From: Planctomycetota bacterium | Lineage (GTDB): Bacteria; Planctomycetota; UBA1135 | Reading direction: 5' to 3' | Length of the DNA stretch: 59,409 nucleotides | NCBI GenBank assembly: GCA_026421205.1 | Contig: JAPKBM010000010.1 | Coordinates: forward strand, 1 to 59,409 | Shown here: positions 49,850 through 59,408 of the stretch, in pieces | Numbering within the stretch: position 1 is the first letter of the stretch | How the letters are laid out: the number at the start of each line of letters is the position of its first letter | Translations under genes and position numbers: made by a program | The notes under the pieces: model-generated | Told to the model about the DNA's origin: nothing | The model's input: only the letters and a program-made list of their open reading frames with translations | The model's database searches: none

Positions 49850-52117
49850 TTACTTCGGCTGAATGGAGTTCAAAGCGGAGCCAGCTTTCCACCATACAAT
49901 CTGATCGTCATTGAGCGTGTGCTTTAGGGCAACCTTGTGGCTGGATCCATCTTCATGATGAAACAGCGCGGTGACCGAAGACCCTGGGGCGAGTTCGGCT
50001 AATCCTTCAAGGGAGACGGTGTCTTTTTCTTGCACACTTTCCCAGTCCTTTGCGTCGGCAAAAACGAAAGGAAGTAGGCCTTGCTTTTTCAAATTTGTTT
50101 CATGGATGCGTGCGAAAGAACGCACAATCACCGCACCGGCGCCGAGTAAGCGCGGGCACATGGCGGCGTGTTCTCTGCTAGAGCCTTCCCCGTAATTTTC
50201 ATCGCCGACCACCACCCAGTACTTTCCTTGTGCCTTGAGATTTCGGGCTGCTTGTGGAACCTCTATGGTGTGACCGCTTTCCCAATCACGCGTCGTTCCG
50301 ATTTCACCCGTGAAGGCATGGGTGGCACCCGTAAACATATTGTTGGCAATGTTCTCCAAATGTCCACGAAACCGAAGCCATTTTCCCGCAGGGGAAATAT
50401 GGTCGGTGGTCGTTTTCCCTTTTGTCTTTAAAAGGAGCGGCATGTTTTGATAATCCTCGAGAGACAGGGGTGTAAAGGGGGTTAGGAGCTGAAGGCGCTC
50501 TGACTCTGCGGCAACAGAAACGCTTAAGTCCGCCCGACGATCCGGGGGAGCTTGATAGCCCTGGGTGCTGCGAACAAAGCCCTTAGTTGGAATATCCAGA
50601 GCGGGTGCTGGCGCCTTAAACCTCCACCGCGTACCGTCAGGCGCGGTAAGTTCGTCAATAAGAGGGTTGAAATCAAGCCTTCCGGTAATGGCATACATCA
50701 TGACGAGTTCGGGAGAGCCCACAAATGCTTGTGTACTTGGATTAGCATCCGCACGCGCTCGAAAGTTTCGGTTGAAGGAGGTAACAATGGTATTTATGAC
50801 ACCTTCCGTTCCGTCTTCTCTTTGCCATTGACCAATGCATGGACCGCAGGCATTCGTCAGGACGGTTGCACCAGCTTCTTCTAAAGCCGCGAGTTGACCG
50901 TCTCTGGAAATTGTGGCGTACACCTGTTCCGACCCAGGACTAACCAATAAACTGGTTTGAAGAGGCTGACCGTGAGCACTCGCTTGTTTGGCAATATCAA
51001 CAGCCCGTGTCATGTCTTCATAGGACGAGTTCGTGCAAGAGCCAATCAGGGCTGCGCTGATATTTACGGGCCATTCTCCAGTTTCGCAGTCCGCCTTGAG
51101 CTGCGTGAGTGTGTGGGTGGCGTCTGGGCTGTGTGGTCCCACCAAGTGCGGCTCAAGCGTCGACAGATTAATTTCAACGACCAGGTCATAATAATCCTCT
51201 GGATTTTGAAGAATGGCTGAGTCGGCGACTAAGAGATCCTCGTTCTCTTCGGCAAGATCCGCCAAGCCCTCTCGTCCGGTTGCACGCAAATATCGACCCA
51301 TGTTTTCGTCATACGGAAAGACAGAGCATGTGGCGCCAAGCTCCGCACCCATATTACAAATGGTGCCCTTGCCGGTTGCGGACAAGCTGGAGCATCCTTC
51401 GCCGAAGTACTCCATGACGCGGTTTGTTCCACCCTCTACCGTTAATATGCCCAAAAGGTTGAGAATGACATCTTTCGGAGCAGACCAGCCATTCAGTTTT
51501 CCCGTCAATTTTACACCGACAATATCAGGCTGAAGAACTTCCCAGGCGAAATCGGCCATGACGTCAACGGCGTCGGCACCACCAACGCCGACGGCACACA
51601 TGCCTAGGCCTCCTGCATTAGGTGTGTGTGAATCCGTACCGACCATAAGGCCGCCAGGGAAGGCGTAATTTTCTAAGACGATTTGATGAATAATGCCCGA
51701 TCCCGGCTTCCAAAAGCCAAGACCATACTTTTTGGAGACGGAAGACAAAAAGTCATAGACCTCTGCATTTTCATTTTGGGCCACATCAAGGTCCTTGCCT
51801 GCGCCGACATAGCCCCGGATAAGGTGGTCACAGTGAACGGTGGAAGGAACAGCAACCTCCTCTTTCCCGGCCATCATGAACTGAAGAAGAGCCATCTGGG
51901 CAGTGGCATCTTGAAGCGCCACTCGGTCTGGCCGCAGGTTTAAATAAGCTTTTCCGCGCTGAATTTCCTGGGTATTTGCATTGTCCAGATGCCCTAGGAA
52001 AATCTTTTCGGTTAAGGTCAACGGGCGATCTTGTTGGGCCTTGAGGGTCGCTAGATTTTTTCTTGTGCAGGCATAAACGCCGGCAACAAACTCTGGAGTG
52101 CTCTCAATCACTGGCAT
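49850..52117 (-). CDS. acnA: Aconitate hydratase (mitochondrial-type)
   Basis: This is a 755-residue Fe-S aconitase converting citrate to isocitrate. Motifs are HCDHLIRGY, GTDSHTPNAGGLGMCAVGVGGADAV, ALIGSCTNSSYEDM and NACGPCIGQW, which together provide the three cluster cysteines, and the swivelling C-terminal domain with GSSREHAA. The length and sequence follow the mitochondrial/AcnA-like form rather than AcnB. It is downstream of korB by 34 bases, in line with a TCA-cycle role. Confidence 0.94.
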   Translation of the reverse strand: MPVIESTPEFVAGVYACTRKNLATLKAQQDRPLTLTEKIFLGHLDNANTQEIQRGKAYLNLRPDRVALQDATAQMALLQFMMAGKEEVAVPSTVHCDHLIRGYVGAGKDLDVAQNENAEVYDFLSSVSKKYGLGFWKPGSGIIHQIVLENYAFPGGLMVGTDSHTPNAGGLGMCAVGVGGADAVDVMADFAWEVLQPDIVGVKLTGKLNGWSAPKDVILNLLGILTVEGGTNRVMEYFGEGCSSLSATGKGTICNMGAELGATCSVFPYDENMGRYLRATGREGLADLAEENEDLLVADSAILQNPEDYYDLVVEINLSTLEPHLVGPHSPDATHTLTQLKADCETGEWPVNISAALIGSCTNSSYEDMTRAVDIAKQASAHGQPLQTSLLVSPGSEQVYATISRDGQLAALEEAGATVLTNACGPCIGQWQREDGTEGVINTIVTSFNRNFRARADANPSTQAFVGSPELVMMYAITGRLDFNPLIDELTAPDGTRWRFKAPAPALDIPTKGFVRSTQGYQAPPDRRADLSVSVAAESERLQLLTPFTPLSLEDYQNMPLLLKTKGKTTTDHISPAGKWLRFRGHLENIANNMFTGATHAFTGEIGTTRDWESGHTIEVPQAARNLKAQGKYWVVVGDENYGEGSSREHAAMCPRLLGAGAVIVRSFARIHETNLKKQGLLPFVFADAKDWESVQEKDTVSLEGLAELAPGSSVTALFHHEDGSSHKVALKHTLNDDQIVWWKAGSALNSIQPK

Positions 52118-52151
52118 CCAAAGATTCTACCCTAGCCCTGAGTTGGGGAAT

Positions 52152-53150
52152 CTACTTTTCGCCCACGTTCCAGATTTCTCCGGACTGAAGAAGAGAGGTG
52201 AGGCTTCCCTTTCCTAGTTTTTCCGTTGTCTCTGCAATTTGCGCATGGACTTGTGCATCCAGTGTTGCCCGTTCTACCGAATGGAAAATACCGATGGGCA
52301 CGGGAAATTCTCCATTCTCTTGGCTCTGGCAAATCTGATACGCCTTTGCCGCATCGCGTTGCTGTGCATCCCAAGTGTCAGCTTGGTCCGCAGCAACTAT
52401 CTTGAGGCCGTCGGCTGTAAATTGAAGACCTTTTTCCAAATCGTTGCCGTAGACCAAAGGCTCACCGTGCATTAAGTTGACTTGACGGGAATCTCGAATT
52501 CCTTTTTCTGTGATATGTTCAAATACCTTGTCCGCAAAAATGACGCAGTTTTGAAGAATTTCAACAAAGGAAAAACCCTGATAGGCGTGGGCAGCCTCAA
52601 TGACGGACTTCATGTGGGGAATCTGTGTATCAACCGTACGCGCAACAAAACCTGCGCCCGCGCCGAGCATGAGGGTAATTGGGTTAAAGGGCGTGTCCAA
52701 GGACCCGTAAGGGGTGGATCCTGTTTTTGTTCCTGGGTCTGATGTCGGTGAGTATTGTCCCTTGGTTAACCCGTAGATTCGGTTGTTAAAGAGGAGCACT
52801 GTCATGTTCACATTGCGTCGGGCAGCATGAATGATGTGGTTTCCACCGATGGAAAGAGCGTCTCCATCACCTGTGACAACCCAGACATCAAGGTCAGGGT
52901 TGGCAATCTTGACTCCCGACGCAATGGCAGGCGCGCGACCATGAATGGTATGGAAGCCGAATGTGTTGACGTAATAAGGGAAGCGGCTGGAGCAACCAAT
53001 GCCGGAAACGACGACAAAATTTTCTTTTGGAATATCTAGCTTTGCAAACACTTGTTGTGCGGCACTCAAAATTGCGTAGTCACCGCAACCCGGGCACCAG
53101 CGCACGTCCTGATCCGAAACAAAATCTTTTTTCTTGTAGGAGAGACTCAT
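52152..53150 (-). CDS. korB: 2-oxoacid:ferredoxin oxidoreductase beta subunit
   Basis: This is a 332-residue thiamine-pyrophosphate subunit. It has RWCPGCGDYAILSAAQ near the N-terminus, SGIGCSSRFPYYVNTFGFH, and the TPP motif GDGDALSIGGNHIIHAARRN near residue 95. The NRIYGLTKGQYSPTS stretch is diagnostic of the 2-oxoglutarate/2-oxoacid group. It oxidises 2-oxoacids to acyl-CoA using ferredoxin. The adjacent alpha-gamma fusion gene and aconitase favour 2-oxoglutarate. It is 5 bases after korA. Confidence 0.93.
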   Translation of the reverse strand: MSLSYKKKDFVSDQDVRWCPGCGDYAILSAAQQVFAKLDIPKENFVVVSGIGCSSRFPYYVNTFGFHTIHGRAPAIASGVKIANPDLDVWVVTGDGDALSIGGNHIIHAARRNVNMTVLLFNNRIYGLTKGQYSPTSDPGTKTGSTPYGSLDTPFNPITLMLGAGAGFVARTVDTQIPHMKSVIEAAHAYQGFSFVEILQNCVIFADKVFEHITEKGIRDSRQVNLMHGEPLVYGNDLEKGLQFTADGLKIVAADQADTWDAQQRDAAKAYQICQSQENGEFPVPIGIFHSVERATLDAQVHAQIAETTEKLGKGSLTSLLQSGEIWNVGEK

Positions 53151-53155
53151 TGTAT

Positions 53156-54991
53156 TTAAAAAATCGTTTGAATGTGATCGTAGATCTCTTGCGTTGCGAA
53201 GGGTTGACCCTGAATTTTGGAGTAGCCCACGGCATCGATGAGGTATTCACTCCTTAAAATTCTGAGCAACTGACCCGAGTTCATTTCAGGAATGAGAACC
53301 TTTGAAAAGGACTTCAAGATATCTTGAAGATCAAGGGGCAAGGGCCAAAGATTGCGAAGGTGCACGTGAGAGACGGATTGGCCATTTGATTGTGCATTGC
53401 GGACCGCGCTACGAATGGCCCCGTAGGTGGACCCCCAGCCGACCACCAAGAGATCTCCCTGGTCCTCCCCGTAGACAGCAAGTGGCGCATAGGTATTCGC
53501 AATGCGTTGCACTTTATCATTTCGTAGGCCTACCATTGTTTCATGGTTTTTGGGAGAGTAGTCAATATCTCCAGAGCCGTCGGATTTTTCTAGCCCACCA
53601 ATGCGGTGTTCAAGGCCTGGAGTTCCAGGTACCGCCCAAGGGCGTGCCAGTGTCTTTTCATCCCTTCGGTAGGGCATGAAATTTTCTTCTGTCTTTGCTT
53701 TTTGAGCGGGGAACTTTTCGAGGCTGTCTAGGTCAGGGATGAGGAAAGGTTCTGCGCCATTTGCAATGGAGGCGTCGGAAAGCAGGATGACCGGGGTCAT
53801 ATATTGCACAGCCATTTTGATTGCCTCGATTGCGGCGTGAAAACAATCTGAAGATGAGTACGGGGCAATGACTGGTACGGGGCATTCTCCATGCCGACCA
53901 AACAGCGCCTGTAGGAGGTCCGCCTGTTCGGTTTTGGTGGGTAGTCCTGTAGAGGGTCCGCCTCGCTGGACATTAATTACAAGCAGTGGAAGCTCGGTCA
54001 TCACGGCAAGGCCCATGGCTTCAGACTTCAGCGCAATGCCTGGGCCGGACGTTGCTGTAACGCCGAGAGACCCAGAAAAAGAAGCTCCAATTGCGGCTGC
54101 GATGGCCGCAATTTCATCTTCCGCTTGAAAAGTCACGACGCCGTAGTTCTTGTAGCGTGCCAGATAATGCAGGATGTCCGAAGCTGGGGTGATGGGGTAA
54201 CTCCCCAGAAAGAGTGGAAGTTCAGCAAGCTCTGCTCCGGCGACAAGCCCCATGGAGAGGGCGGCGTTGCCCATCAAGTTTTTGTAAGCTCCCGCTTCTA
54301 GAGGGGCGGGCGCGATGGTGTGTTGAGTTTGCAGAAGCTCTGAGTTTTCTGCGATTTTTACTCCTGCATGCAAAGCCTTTAGGTTGGCTTCCAAGACCAT
54401 GGGTTTTTTTGAAAATTTTTCCTTCAGCCACTGTTCCGTTGGCTCTAGAGATCGGGAATAAACCCAATACAGCATGCCAAGGGCAAGAATATTTTTGGAG
54501 CGCAAGGCGTCTTTTGAACTTAAGCCCGTCCCTTCCACGGCATGAATCACAGCGGTGTTAAGGTTAATTTCAACAAGGTTGAATTGCTCTTTGTAGCGCA
54601 TGTCTTCTAATGGACTTGTCTCATAGCCGGCCTTTTTGAGATTTTTTCCATCAAAATTTCCAGTGTTGACAAGAAGAATTCCTCCAGGCTTTAAGGCTTC
54701 CACGTGGACCTTAAAGGCTGCCGGATTCATGGCAACAAGGACATCGCAATGATCTCCTGGAGTGTGAATCTTTTTTGAGGCGAAGCGCACTTGGAATCCA
54801 GAGACCCCAAAGGTCGTTCCGACTGGGGCGCGAATTTCCGCAGGGTAGTCTGGGAAAGTGGAAAGATCATTGCCCGCAAGGGCCGACGTATTGGAAAACT
54901 GGTTGCCGACCAGCTGCATGCCATCACCGGAGTCGCCCGCAAAGCGGATGACGACTTCGTCAAGAGAAGTGGGTTGTGCGGTTTGGGTCAT
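53156..54991 (-). CDS. korA: 2-oxoacid:ferredoxin oxidoreductase alpha subunit (gamma-alpha fusion)
   Basis: This is a 611-residue protein. The N-terminal gamma domain (about 1-190) has RFAGDSGDGMQLVGNQF and PAEIRAPVGTTFGVSGFQV. The alpha domain follows with LGSYPITPASDILHYLA, FQAEDEIAAIAAAIGASFSG and TSGPGIALKSEAMGLAV, the pyrimidine-binding region. It pairs with KorB. This two-subunit, oxygen-tolerant form is known from aerobes such as Hydrogenobacter and Mycobacterium. The start overlaps the Fpr stop by 4 bases. Confidence 0.93.
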   Translation of the reverse strand: MTQTAQPTSLDEVVIRFAGDSGDGMQLVGNQFSNTSALAGNDLSTFPDYPAEIRAPVGTTFGVSGFQVRFASKKIHTPGDHCDVLVAMNPAAFKVHVEALKPGGILLVNTGNFDGKNLKKAGYETSPLEDMRYKEQFNLVEINLNTAVIHAVEGTGLSSKDALRSKNILALGMLYWVYSRSLEPTEQWLKEKFSKKPMVLEANLKALHAGVKIAENSELLQTQHTIAPAPLEAGAYKNLMGNAALSMGLVAGAELAELPLFLGSYPITPASDILHYLARYKNYGVVTFQAEDEIAAIAAAIGASFSGSLGVTATSGPGIALKSEAMGLAVMTELPLLVINVQRGGPSTGLPTKTEQADLLQALFGRHGECPVPVIAPYSSSDCFHAAIEAIKMAVQYMTPVILLSDASIANGAEPFLIPDLDSLEKFPAQKAKTEENFMPYRRDEKTLARPWAVPGTPGLEHRIGGLEKSDGSGDIDYSPKNHETMVGLRNDKVQRIANTYAPLAVYGEDQGDLLVVGWGSTYGAIRSAVRNAQSNGQSVSHVHLRNLWPLPLDLQDILKSFSKVLIPEMNSGQLLRILRSEYLIDAVGYSKIQGQPFATQEIYDHIQTIF

Positions 54992-55806
54992 CCGTAGGAT
55001 TCAAACTTGAGTTCGTAAGCTCCGTTTTCGCGAGGATTTTTTCGTGTTCGAAAATCAAAGGGCTCTAAGGCCTTTAAGGTTGATTCAATGGTTCCGTTGA
55101 ATCCACATACATGGACGACGGAGTTTTCAGGAGAAAGAGTGGACCCTAAAATAGATTCCAAATGAGAGGTCCCTTCGCCGGACGGCGCGAGGAGGGTTTC
55201 AACTCTTCCTACGAAGCCATCCCACCCTTTGTTTTCATTTGCGTCAGGTCGGCTAATTGCTGGAATATAGGTGATATGGTTTTCTTCTGCCGCTTTTTGA
55301 AAAAGCTCGCGATAGCCTAAATCTTGCATGTAACTTGCCCCATGGCAAATCACTAGTTCGCGGTCGCATCCTTGCGCCTGGAGGTGTTGCAATTCCGAAA
55401 CGAATGGAGCAATTCCAGTGCCCCCTGCAAGGAAAATAATCCTGCGATGATCTGGAGTGCCATCAACATTTTCGTGACTGACGGTAAATGCTCCTTTGGG
55501 TGTGCGCATCAGGACCTGATCGCCAGCTTTTTTTCCCCATAGCCGGGAAGTGAGCGCCCCGGGCTCTGGGTGGACAGCTCGGCGAATATAGAGCTCATAA
55601 TATTCCTTTTGGTGGGGCGGAGATGCGATGGAATATGCGCGCCAGATTGGCTTTTCGTCACCAGGGACTTCAACGCCCAAGGTTAAAAATTGGCCCGGGA
55701 GGAAATCCGGGATTTCCTCCTCTGTTTGGATTTGGAAAAGAGCCAAGGTGTCCGTGAGGTCTTGGCGGTTCAGAATACGAGCCTGAAGGGGGGGGGTGCG
55801 AGCCAT
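54988..55806 (-). CDS. fpr: Ferredoxin-NADP+ reductase
   Basis: This is a 272-residue flavoprotein of the FNR family. The FAD-binding RAYSIAS box lies near residue 55, the second-domain IIFLAGGTGIAPFVSEL near residue 125, and NSVVHVCGFNGTIESTL near the end forms part of the NADP site. It probably exchanges electrons between KorAB-reduced ferredoxin and NADP. It sits between aceE and korA, with 3 bases and a 4-base overlap. Confidence 0.9.
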   Translation of the reverse strand: MARTPPLQARILNRQDLTDTLALFQIQTEEEIPDFLPGQFLTLGVEVPGDEKPIWRAYSIASPPHQKEYYELYIRRAVHPEPGALTSRLWGKKAGDQVLMRTPKGAFTVSHENVDGTPDHRRIIFLAGGTGIAPFVSELQHLQAQGCDRELVICHGASYMQDLGYRELFQKAAEENHITYIPAISRPDANENKGWDGFVGRVETLLAPSGEGTSHLESILGSTLSPENSVVHVCGFNGTIESTLKALEPFDFRTRKNPRENGAYELKFESYG

Positions 55807-55809
55807 GGT

Positions 55810-58449
55810 TTAATGGGTAAACAGTTGGACATTGCGTGCTGCCGTTTGTTCCAGAATGGAATGCGCGGCGTCTTGAATAGACTTTGCGTCCAAGTGATGA
55901 TAACGGTACACATCCTGTGGTGTGCCTGATTTACTAAAGGCAGTGACGCCAAGTGCACGTTGTGGCACGCCCAAGAAAGAGCCCGCGTTATCTAATAGAC
56001 CGGGCTCTCCGTCACAAACGGAAACGATAGGGACAAAGCGGCCAGCCAAGGAATGCGCCTCCGCTTGTTGTATTGGGCCACGACTGAGGCCAGCAGGGCG
56101 GAGTTGAAGATCTCCGGTGAGACCCAGTTGACGAAGGTGGGCGCCTCCGTTTGCGTCGGCGAAGCGACCGAGAAGTAAGTCGGGACTCGTGACGACATAA
56201 ACGTCCGCATAAACCCCCTCTTCTAAGAGCGCGTCCGATGCTGCCAAGGCCTCTGGAATCAGCGGGCCCATGGCCAACAAAGACACCACATTATCGCCCG
56301 GGTCATATCCGGCTTCCTGGTCTCTATTGACCAGCTGGTAACCACCCGCGAGGACATCGGTGCGAATCTGTTCAAGAATCACTTCTTCTCCTTGACCTAC
56401 AAATCTTGCTTGTGCCTTGAGGCGCGTTAGAAATTCTTTTTGCGCAAGCCCCCGTGTAGATGCTCGGACCAGCACGCCTTCACGGTCTTCGTTGTCTTGG
56501 TTGAGATGGCGGGCTGCGGCATCAGCCAAAATCCAATCCATTTCTTGGGCGAATGCAGGCTCCCATGTAATTAAGGATGGAAATTGAATGTCCGACTTCC
56601 ACGAGTGTTGCGCACCTTCCGGGGAAAGGGATACGCCCGATGGGGTGCCGATGAGGAGAAAGGAAGAGCGCCAATAAACGTTGTAATAGAGTTGGTCTAA
56701 GGCGCGTTTAATGAAAAAATCATAGACCGTCATCATGGGCAACAAGGGAACCCCTGAGTACTCCCGCATTTTCCCAAAGGATCCGGCAGCGGACATACAG
56801 TTGGCTTCTGCTATTTCAAAACGAATATGACGGGTCCACGGGCCCGACCGCTCCCAAAGCTCGGGGCGACCTCGCTCTTTCCAAGAGAGTGTGCTCTCTA
56901 GATTTTCATCAATTTCCGGCCCATAAATTTTTTCGTCCATTGCCGGGTTAATGCTGGTGCTTGTGCCGACATCAGGCGACATGGTAAGCACCAACTCAGA
57001 AATGCCCTTCCAGGATTCTTCCGTTTCATTGTTTGCGCCTTCGGTGCCAATGCGGACAATTTTTCCTGCGACTTGTCCCCAAACCCATTGCGTGTGCGCG
57101 ATGGGAACAATTTTATAGTTCAAGCCAAAATCAACGGGCAAGGGACCTGATTCGGCAAGGCGCGCAGTGGTCTTTTTCGCGTTTTCTGCAATTTGATTTT
57201 CCACACTCTCGACGTCCTTGCGGAGCCAAGTTGAGCGCTGATGAAGAAATTGGTGTTCCGGCCCATCTTCTTTCCATGTGGCCCCACTGTTATAGGGGTC
57301 ATCCCAGGAAAGGCCGTCGGCCTTGAGCAATGCAGCGACTTCGTCTTGATTTGGCATTGAAGAATGGTTTCCTGGTTGCGCCGCACATTCAAGCCCCCAC
57401 CCTTTGAGGGTATGGGCCACAATAAGCATGGGAACGCGGGGATCCTTTTTTGCGTCTCGGAGCGCCTGAATGACAAGGCCAAGGTCATGGCCACCAAGGT
57501 CTTGCATTCCAGCAAGTAAGTCCTCATCGGAAATATGGTCCAAAAATTCTGAGGTCACCTCGCATTTTTGCAGTGTCTCTCTGGCGAACTTCATGTCTTT
57601 TATTGCCAAAATTGCCTGCAATTCATAATCAGAAAGTTGAGATTCCAGTGCGGCCCGAAAGCTGTCGCCTCCAGGCTTTTGAAACAGGGATTGCCGAAGG
57701 TTGCCGTGGTGCAGCTGAATGACATCCCATCCATTCGCCTCGAAAGTTTTTTGCACGCGTTGGGCGTCACTACCGCGAAGCCCACGTTCGTTGGGGATAC
57801 GCGTGCCATCAAGATTTTGACGGTTGTAATCAATAATCCAAGTGACATTACCCAACTCTCGTTCCGCAATGTCCGGCATGGCCTCCATGAGCGACCCTTC
57901 CCGAAGTTCCGAATCTCCTATCAGGCACCAAAAGTGCTTTGGGATGTCCGTGTCCCAGCCGTGGTCTTTGGCGTAACGAAAGGCCAAGGCCAAGTAAGCC
58001 GCGTTAACAGGAGGAATGCCGACGGTTCCAGAAGGCAAGGTTCGCCAAGAGTCTGGGTCACTTGCAGCATGGTAGCTTTGGAATACAGCTTCCCCATTTT
58101 TTGAATAATCCCTTAGCCGGGGCATCACGGCTTTGGAATCTTCTTCGGAAAACCATGTGCGGTCAGGGTGCCGAAAGAAGCCCTGGAGACAGTGCAGGGC
58201 GTGGTCGAGCGGGGCAACGTGGGGCTTGCCGCAGTAAAAATCAGCGCCTTCCCTGAGGACAAGTTGAATGGCCGTGGAAAGATGGAGCGAAGAGGCGCAA
58301 GAGGCTGGGTGGCCGCCAATCTTGGGGTCTCCCGGTTGCTGCCCTTCTCTGTGGTTAGCATCCCAAATCATCCGTACTGTCCAAGCCAGAGCCCGTTGGG
58401 CAATCCGGTTGAGGGCAGGAAGATTCTCTCGGGTAGGTGGGTACGCCAC
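55810..58449 (-). CDS. aceE: Pyruvate dehydrogenase E1 component (homodimeric AceE type)
   Basis: This is an 879-residue TPP enzyme, close to the 887 of E. coli AceE. It begins at GTG 58449. The TPP motif is LIGDSELREGSLMEAM followed by WIIDYNRQNLDGT. GGHDLGLVIQAL lies in the N-terminal half, and EAHSLAGRFVPIVSVCDGEPG near the end is the C-terminal domain. The upstream intergenic region is AT-rich (TTATAAGG at about 58474-58481) and may hold the operon promoter. No E2 (aceF) or E3 gene is present within the window. The gene is first of the six-gene carbon operon. Confidence 0.93.
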   Translation of the reverse strand: MAYPPTRENLPALNRIAQRALAWTVRMIWDANHREGQQPGDPKIGGHPASCASSLHLSTAIQLVLREGADFYCGKPHVAPLDHALHCLQGFFRHPDRTWFSEEDSKAVMPRLRDYSKNGEAVFQSYHAASDPDSWRTLPSGTVGIPPVNAAYLALAFRYAKDHGWDTDIPKHFWCLIGDSELREGSLMEAMPDIAERELGNVTWIIDYNRQNLDGTRIPNERGLRGSDAQRVQKTFEANGWDVIQLHHGNLRQSLFQKPGGDSFRAALESQLSDYELQAILAIKDMKFARETLQKCEVTSEFLDHISDEDLLAGMQDLGGHDLGLVIQALRDAKKDPRVPMLIVAHTLKGWGLECAAQPGNHSSMPNQDEVAALLKADGLSWDDPYNSGATWKEDGPEHQFLHQRSTWLRKDVESVENQIAENAKKTTARLAESGPLPVDFGLNYKIVPIAHTQWVWGQVAGKIVRIGTEGANNETEESWKGISELVLTMSPDVGTSTSINPAMDEKIYGPEIDENLESTLSWKERGRPELWERSGPWTRHIRFEIAEANCMSAAGSFGKMREYSGVPLLPMMTVYDFFIKRALDQLYYNVYWRSSFLLIGTPSGVSLSPEGAQHSWKSDIQFPSLITWEPAFAQEMDWILADAAARHLNQDNEDREGVLVRASTRGLAQKEFLTRLKAQARFVGQGEEVILEQIRTDVLAGGYQLVNRDQEAGYDPGDNVVSLLAMGPLIPEALAASDALLEEGVYADVYVVTSPDLLLGRFADANGGAHLRQLGLTGDLQLRPAGLSRGPIQQAEAHSLAGRFVPIVSVCDGEPGLLDNAGSFLGVPQRALGVTAFSKSGTPQDVYRYHHLDAKSIQDAAHSILEQTAARNVQLFTH

Positions 58450-58501
58450 GACCCTATATTCTCCCTTTATTCCTTATAAGTGCAACGAAAATTGAAAAAA
58501 A

Positions 58502-59134
58502 CTAGCGTGGGGGCCACAGTGTCGTACGTTTTGGTGCACTCAGCCATTCACGCATCGCACCCTCGGCATTCTCTAATTCCTTGTAGCGAGCACCGCGAAG
58601 CATCTGGCTGACGGCTTGTTGACTTACGCCGAGGTCCTCGGCTACTTCAGCTTGTTTTCCATGAGTGCGATAAGAGCGCACCGCATTGGCACGAGCTTCC
58701 GTCCATTCCGCAGTGAGGCTTCCGTGAAGCTGGACCAAGGCGGCAGCCATGCCAATTTCTGACTGTGATTTTGCGGGGAGGTCAAAATGAAAGGCGCAAC
58801 GGGGAGAAACGCGAAGCAGGGTTTTTACGGCTTTTTCTCGGACGGTGCTTTCTTTACCTGCGGCACCCGCGGGTGGGGCAGAAATAAGGGCAAAGCGGAG
58901 GTTGGTCGGCCAAGCGGCCTCCTGGAGGGCAACGGAGAGATCGAATGCTTTGCCAGAGTCGTTGATGACCGCGGTGAGGGTTTTTCCATTTTCGTCAAGG
59001 ATGAGCTTTGCTTCAATAAGAGACGCATAGGATTGATTGAGGGTCTCGAGCTGGCCGGCCAGGGCGTCGGTGAGCATCTTTTTCTGCCGAGGAGTGGTTG
59101 TGACAGCAAGACCGAAGCGGAGGGAGGGGGCCAT
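58502..59134 (-). CDS. SatD-like protein with C-terminal helix-turn-helix
   Basis: This is a 210-residue protein. The N-terminal two-thirds, with LNQSYASLIEAKLI and LRFALISAPP, has the layout of SatD-family proteins, which have an alpha-beta core. The C-terminal segment KQAEVAEDLGVSQQAVSQMLRGARY is a clear helix-turn-helix. Family similarity is judged from pattern only; a plain HTH regulator is the safe description. The gene ends 53 bases before aceE and could control it. Confidence 0.55.
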   Translation of the reverse strand: MAPSLRFGLAVTTTPRQKKMLTDALAGQLETLNQSYASLIEAKLILDENGKTLTAVINDSGKAFDLSVALQEAAWPTNLRFALISAPPAGAAGKESTVREKAVKTLLRVSPRCAFHFDLPAKSQSEIGMAAALVQLHGSLTAEWTEARANAVRSYRTHGKQAEVAEDLGVSQQAVSQMLRGARYKELENAEGAMREWLSAPKRTTLWPPR

Positions 59135-59210
59135 GGAACAATGCTAGGGCATTGTTTCCAGAAAAGCGAGTTGGAAAGGTTCTTTCTTTTGAACTGTTAA
59201 ACTGGGGGCG

Positions 59211-59408
59211 ATGAAAACCTTCCTCGCCTTCTTTATTTTGGCCGCGGCTTTTGCCCTGCCTGCTTGCTCTGGAGAAACCCTCACCGCTACCCAGGATGCG
59301 GCCCCGGCCGTTGTTTGCTGTGGCGGCAATTGCGACACTCCAGCAGGAACATGCTGCTCCGACGGCACCTGTCACGGCAACCATGCGGAATTGCCGTTAG
59401 CTCCCTAA
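59211..59408 (+). CDS. Small cysteine-rich lipoprotein
   Basis: This is a 65-residue protein. The signal peptide runs to FALPAC with lipid-anchor Cys19. The mature part contains two CC-G/S-xx-C clusters (VVCCGGNC and TCCSDGTC) plus a histidine. The cysteine spacing suggests metal or disulfide binding, but no family comes to mind. It starts 76 bases from the divergent SatD-like gene with a GGGGG site just before the ATG. The stop is one base before the window ends. Confidence 0.65.
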   Translation: MKTFLAFFILAAAFALPACSGETLTATQDAAPAVVCCGGNCDTPAGTCCSDGTCHGNHAELPLAP

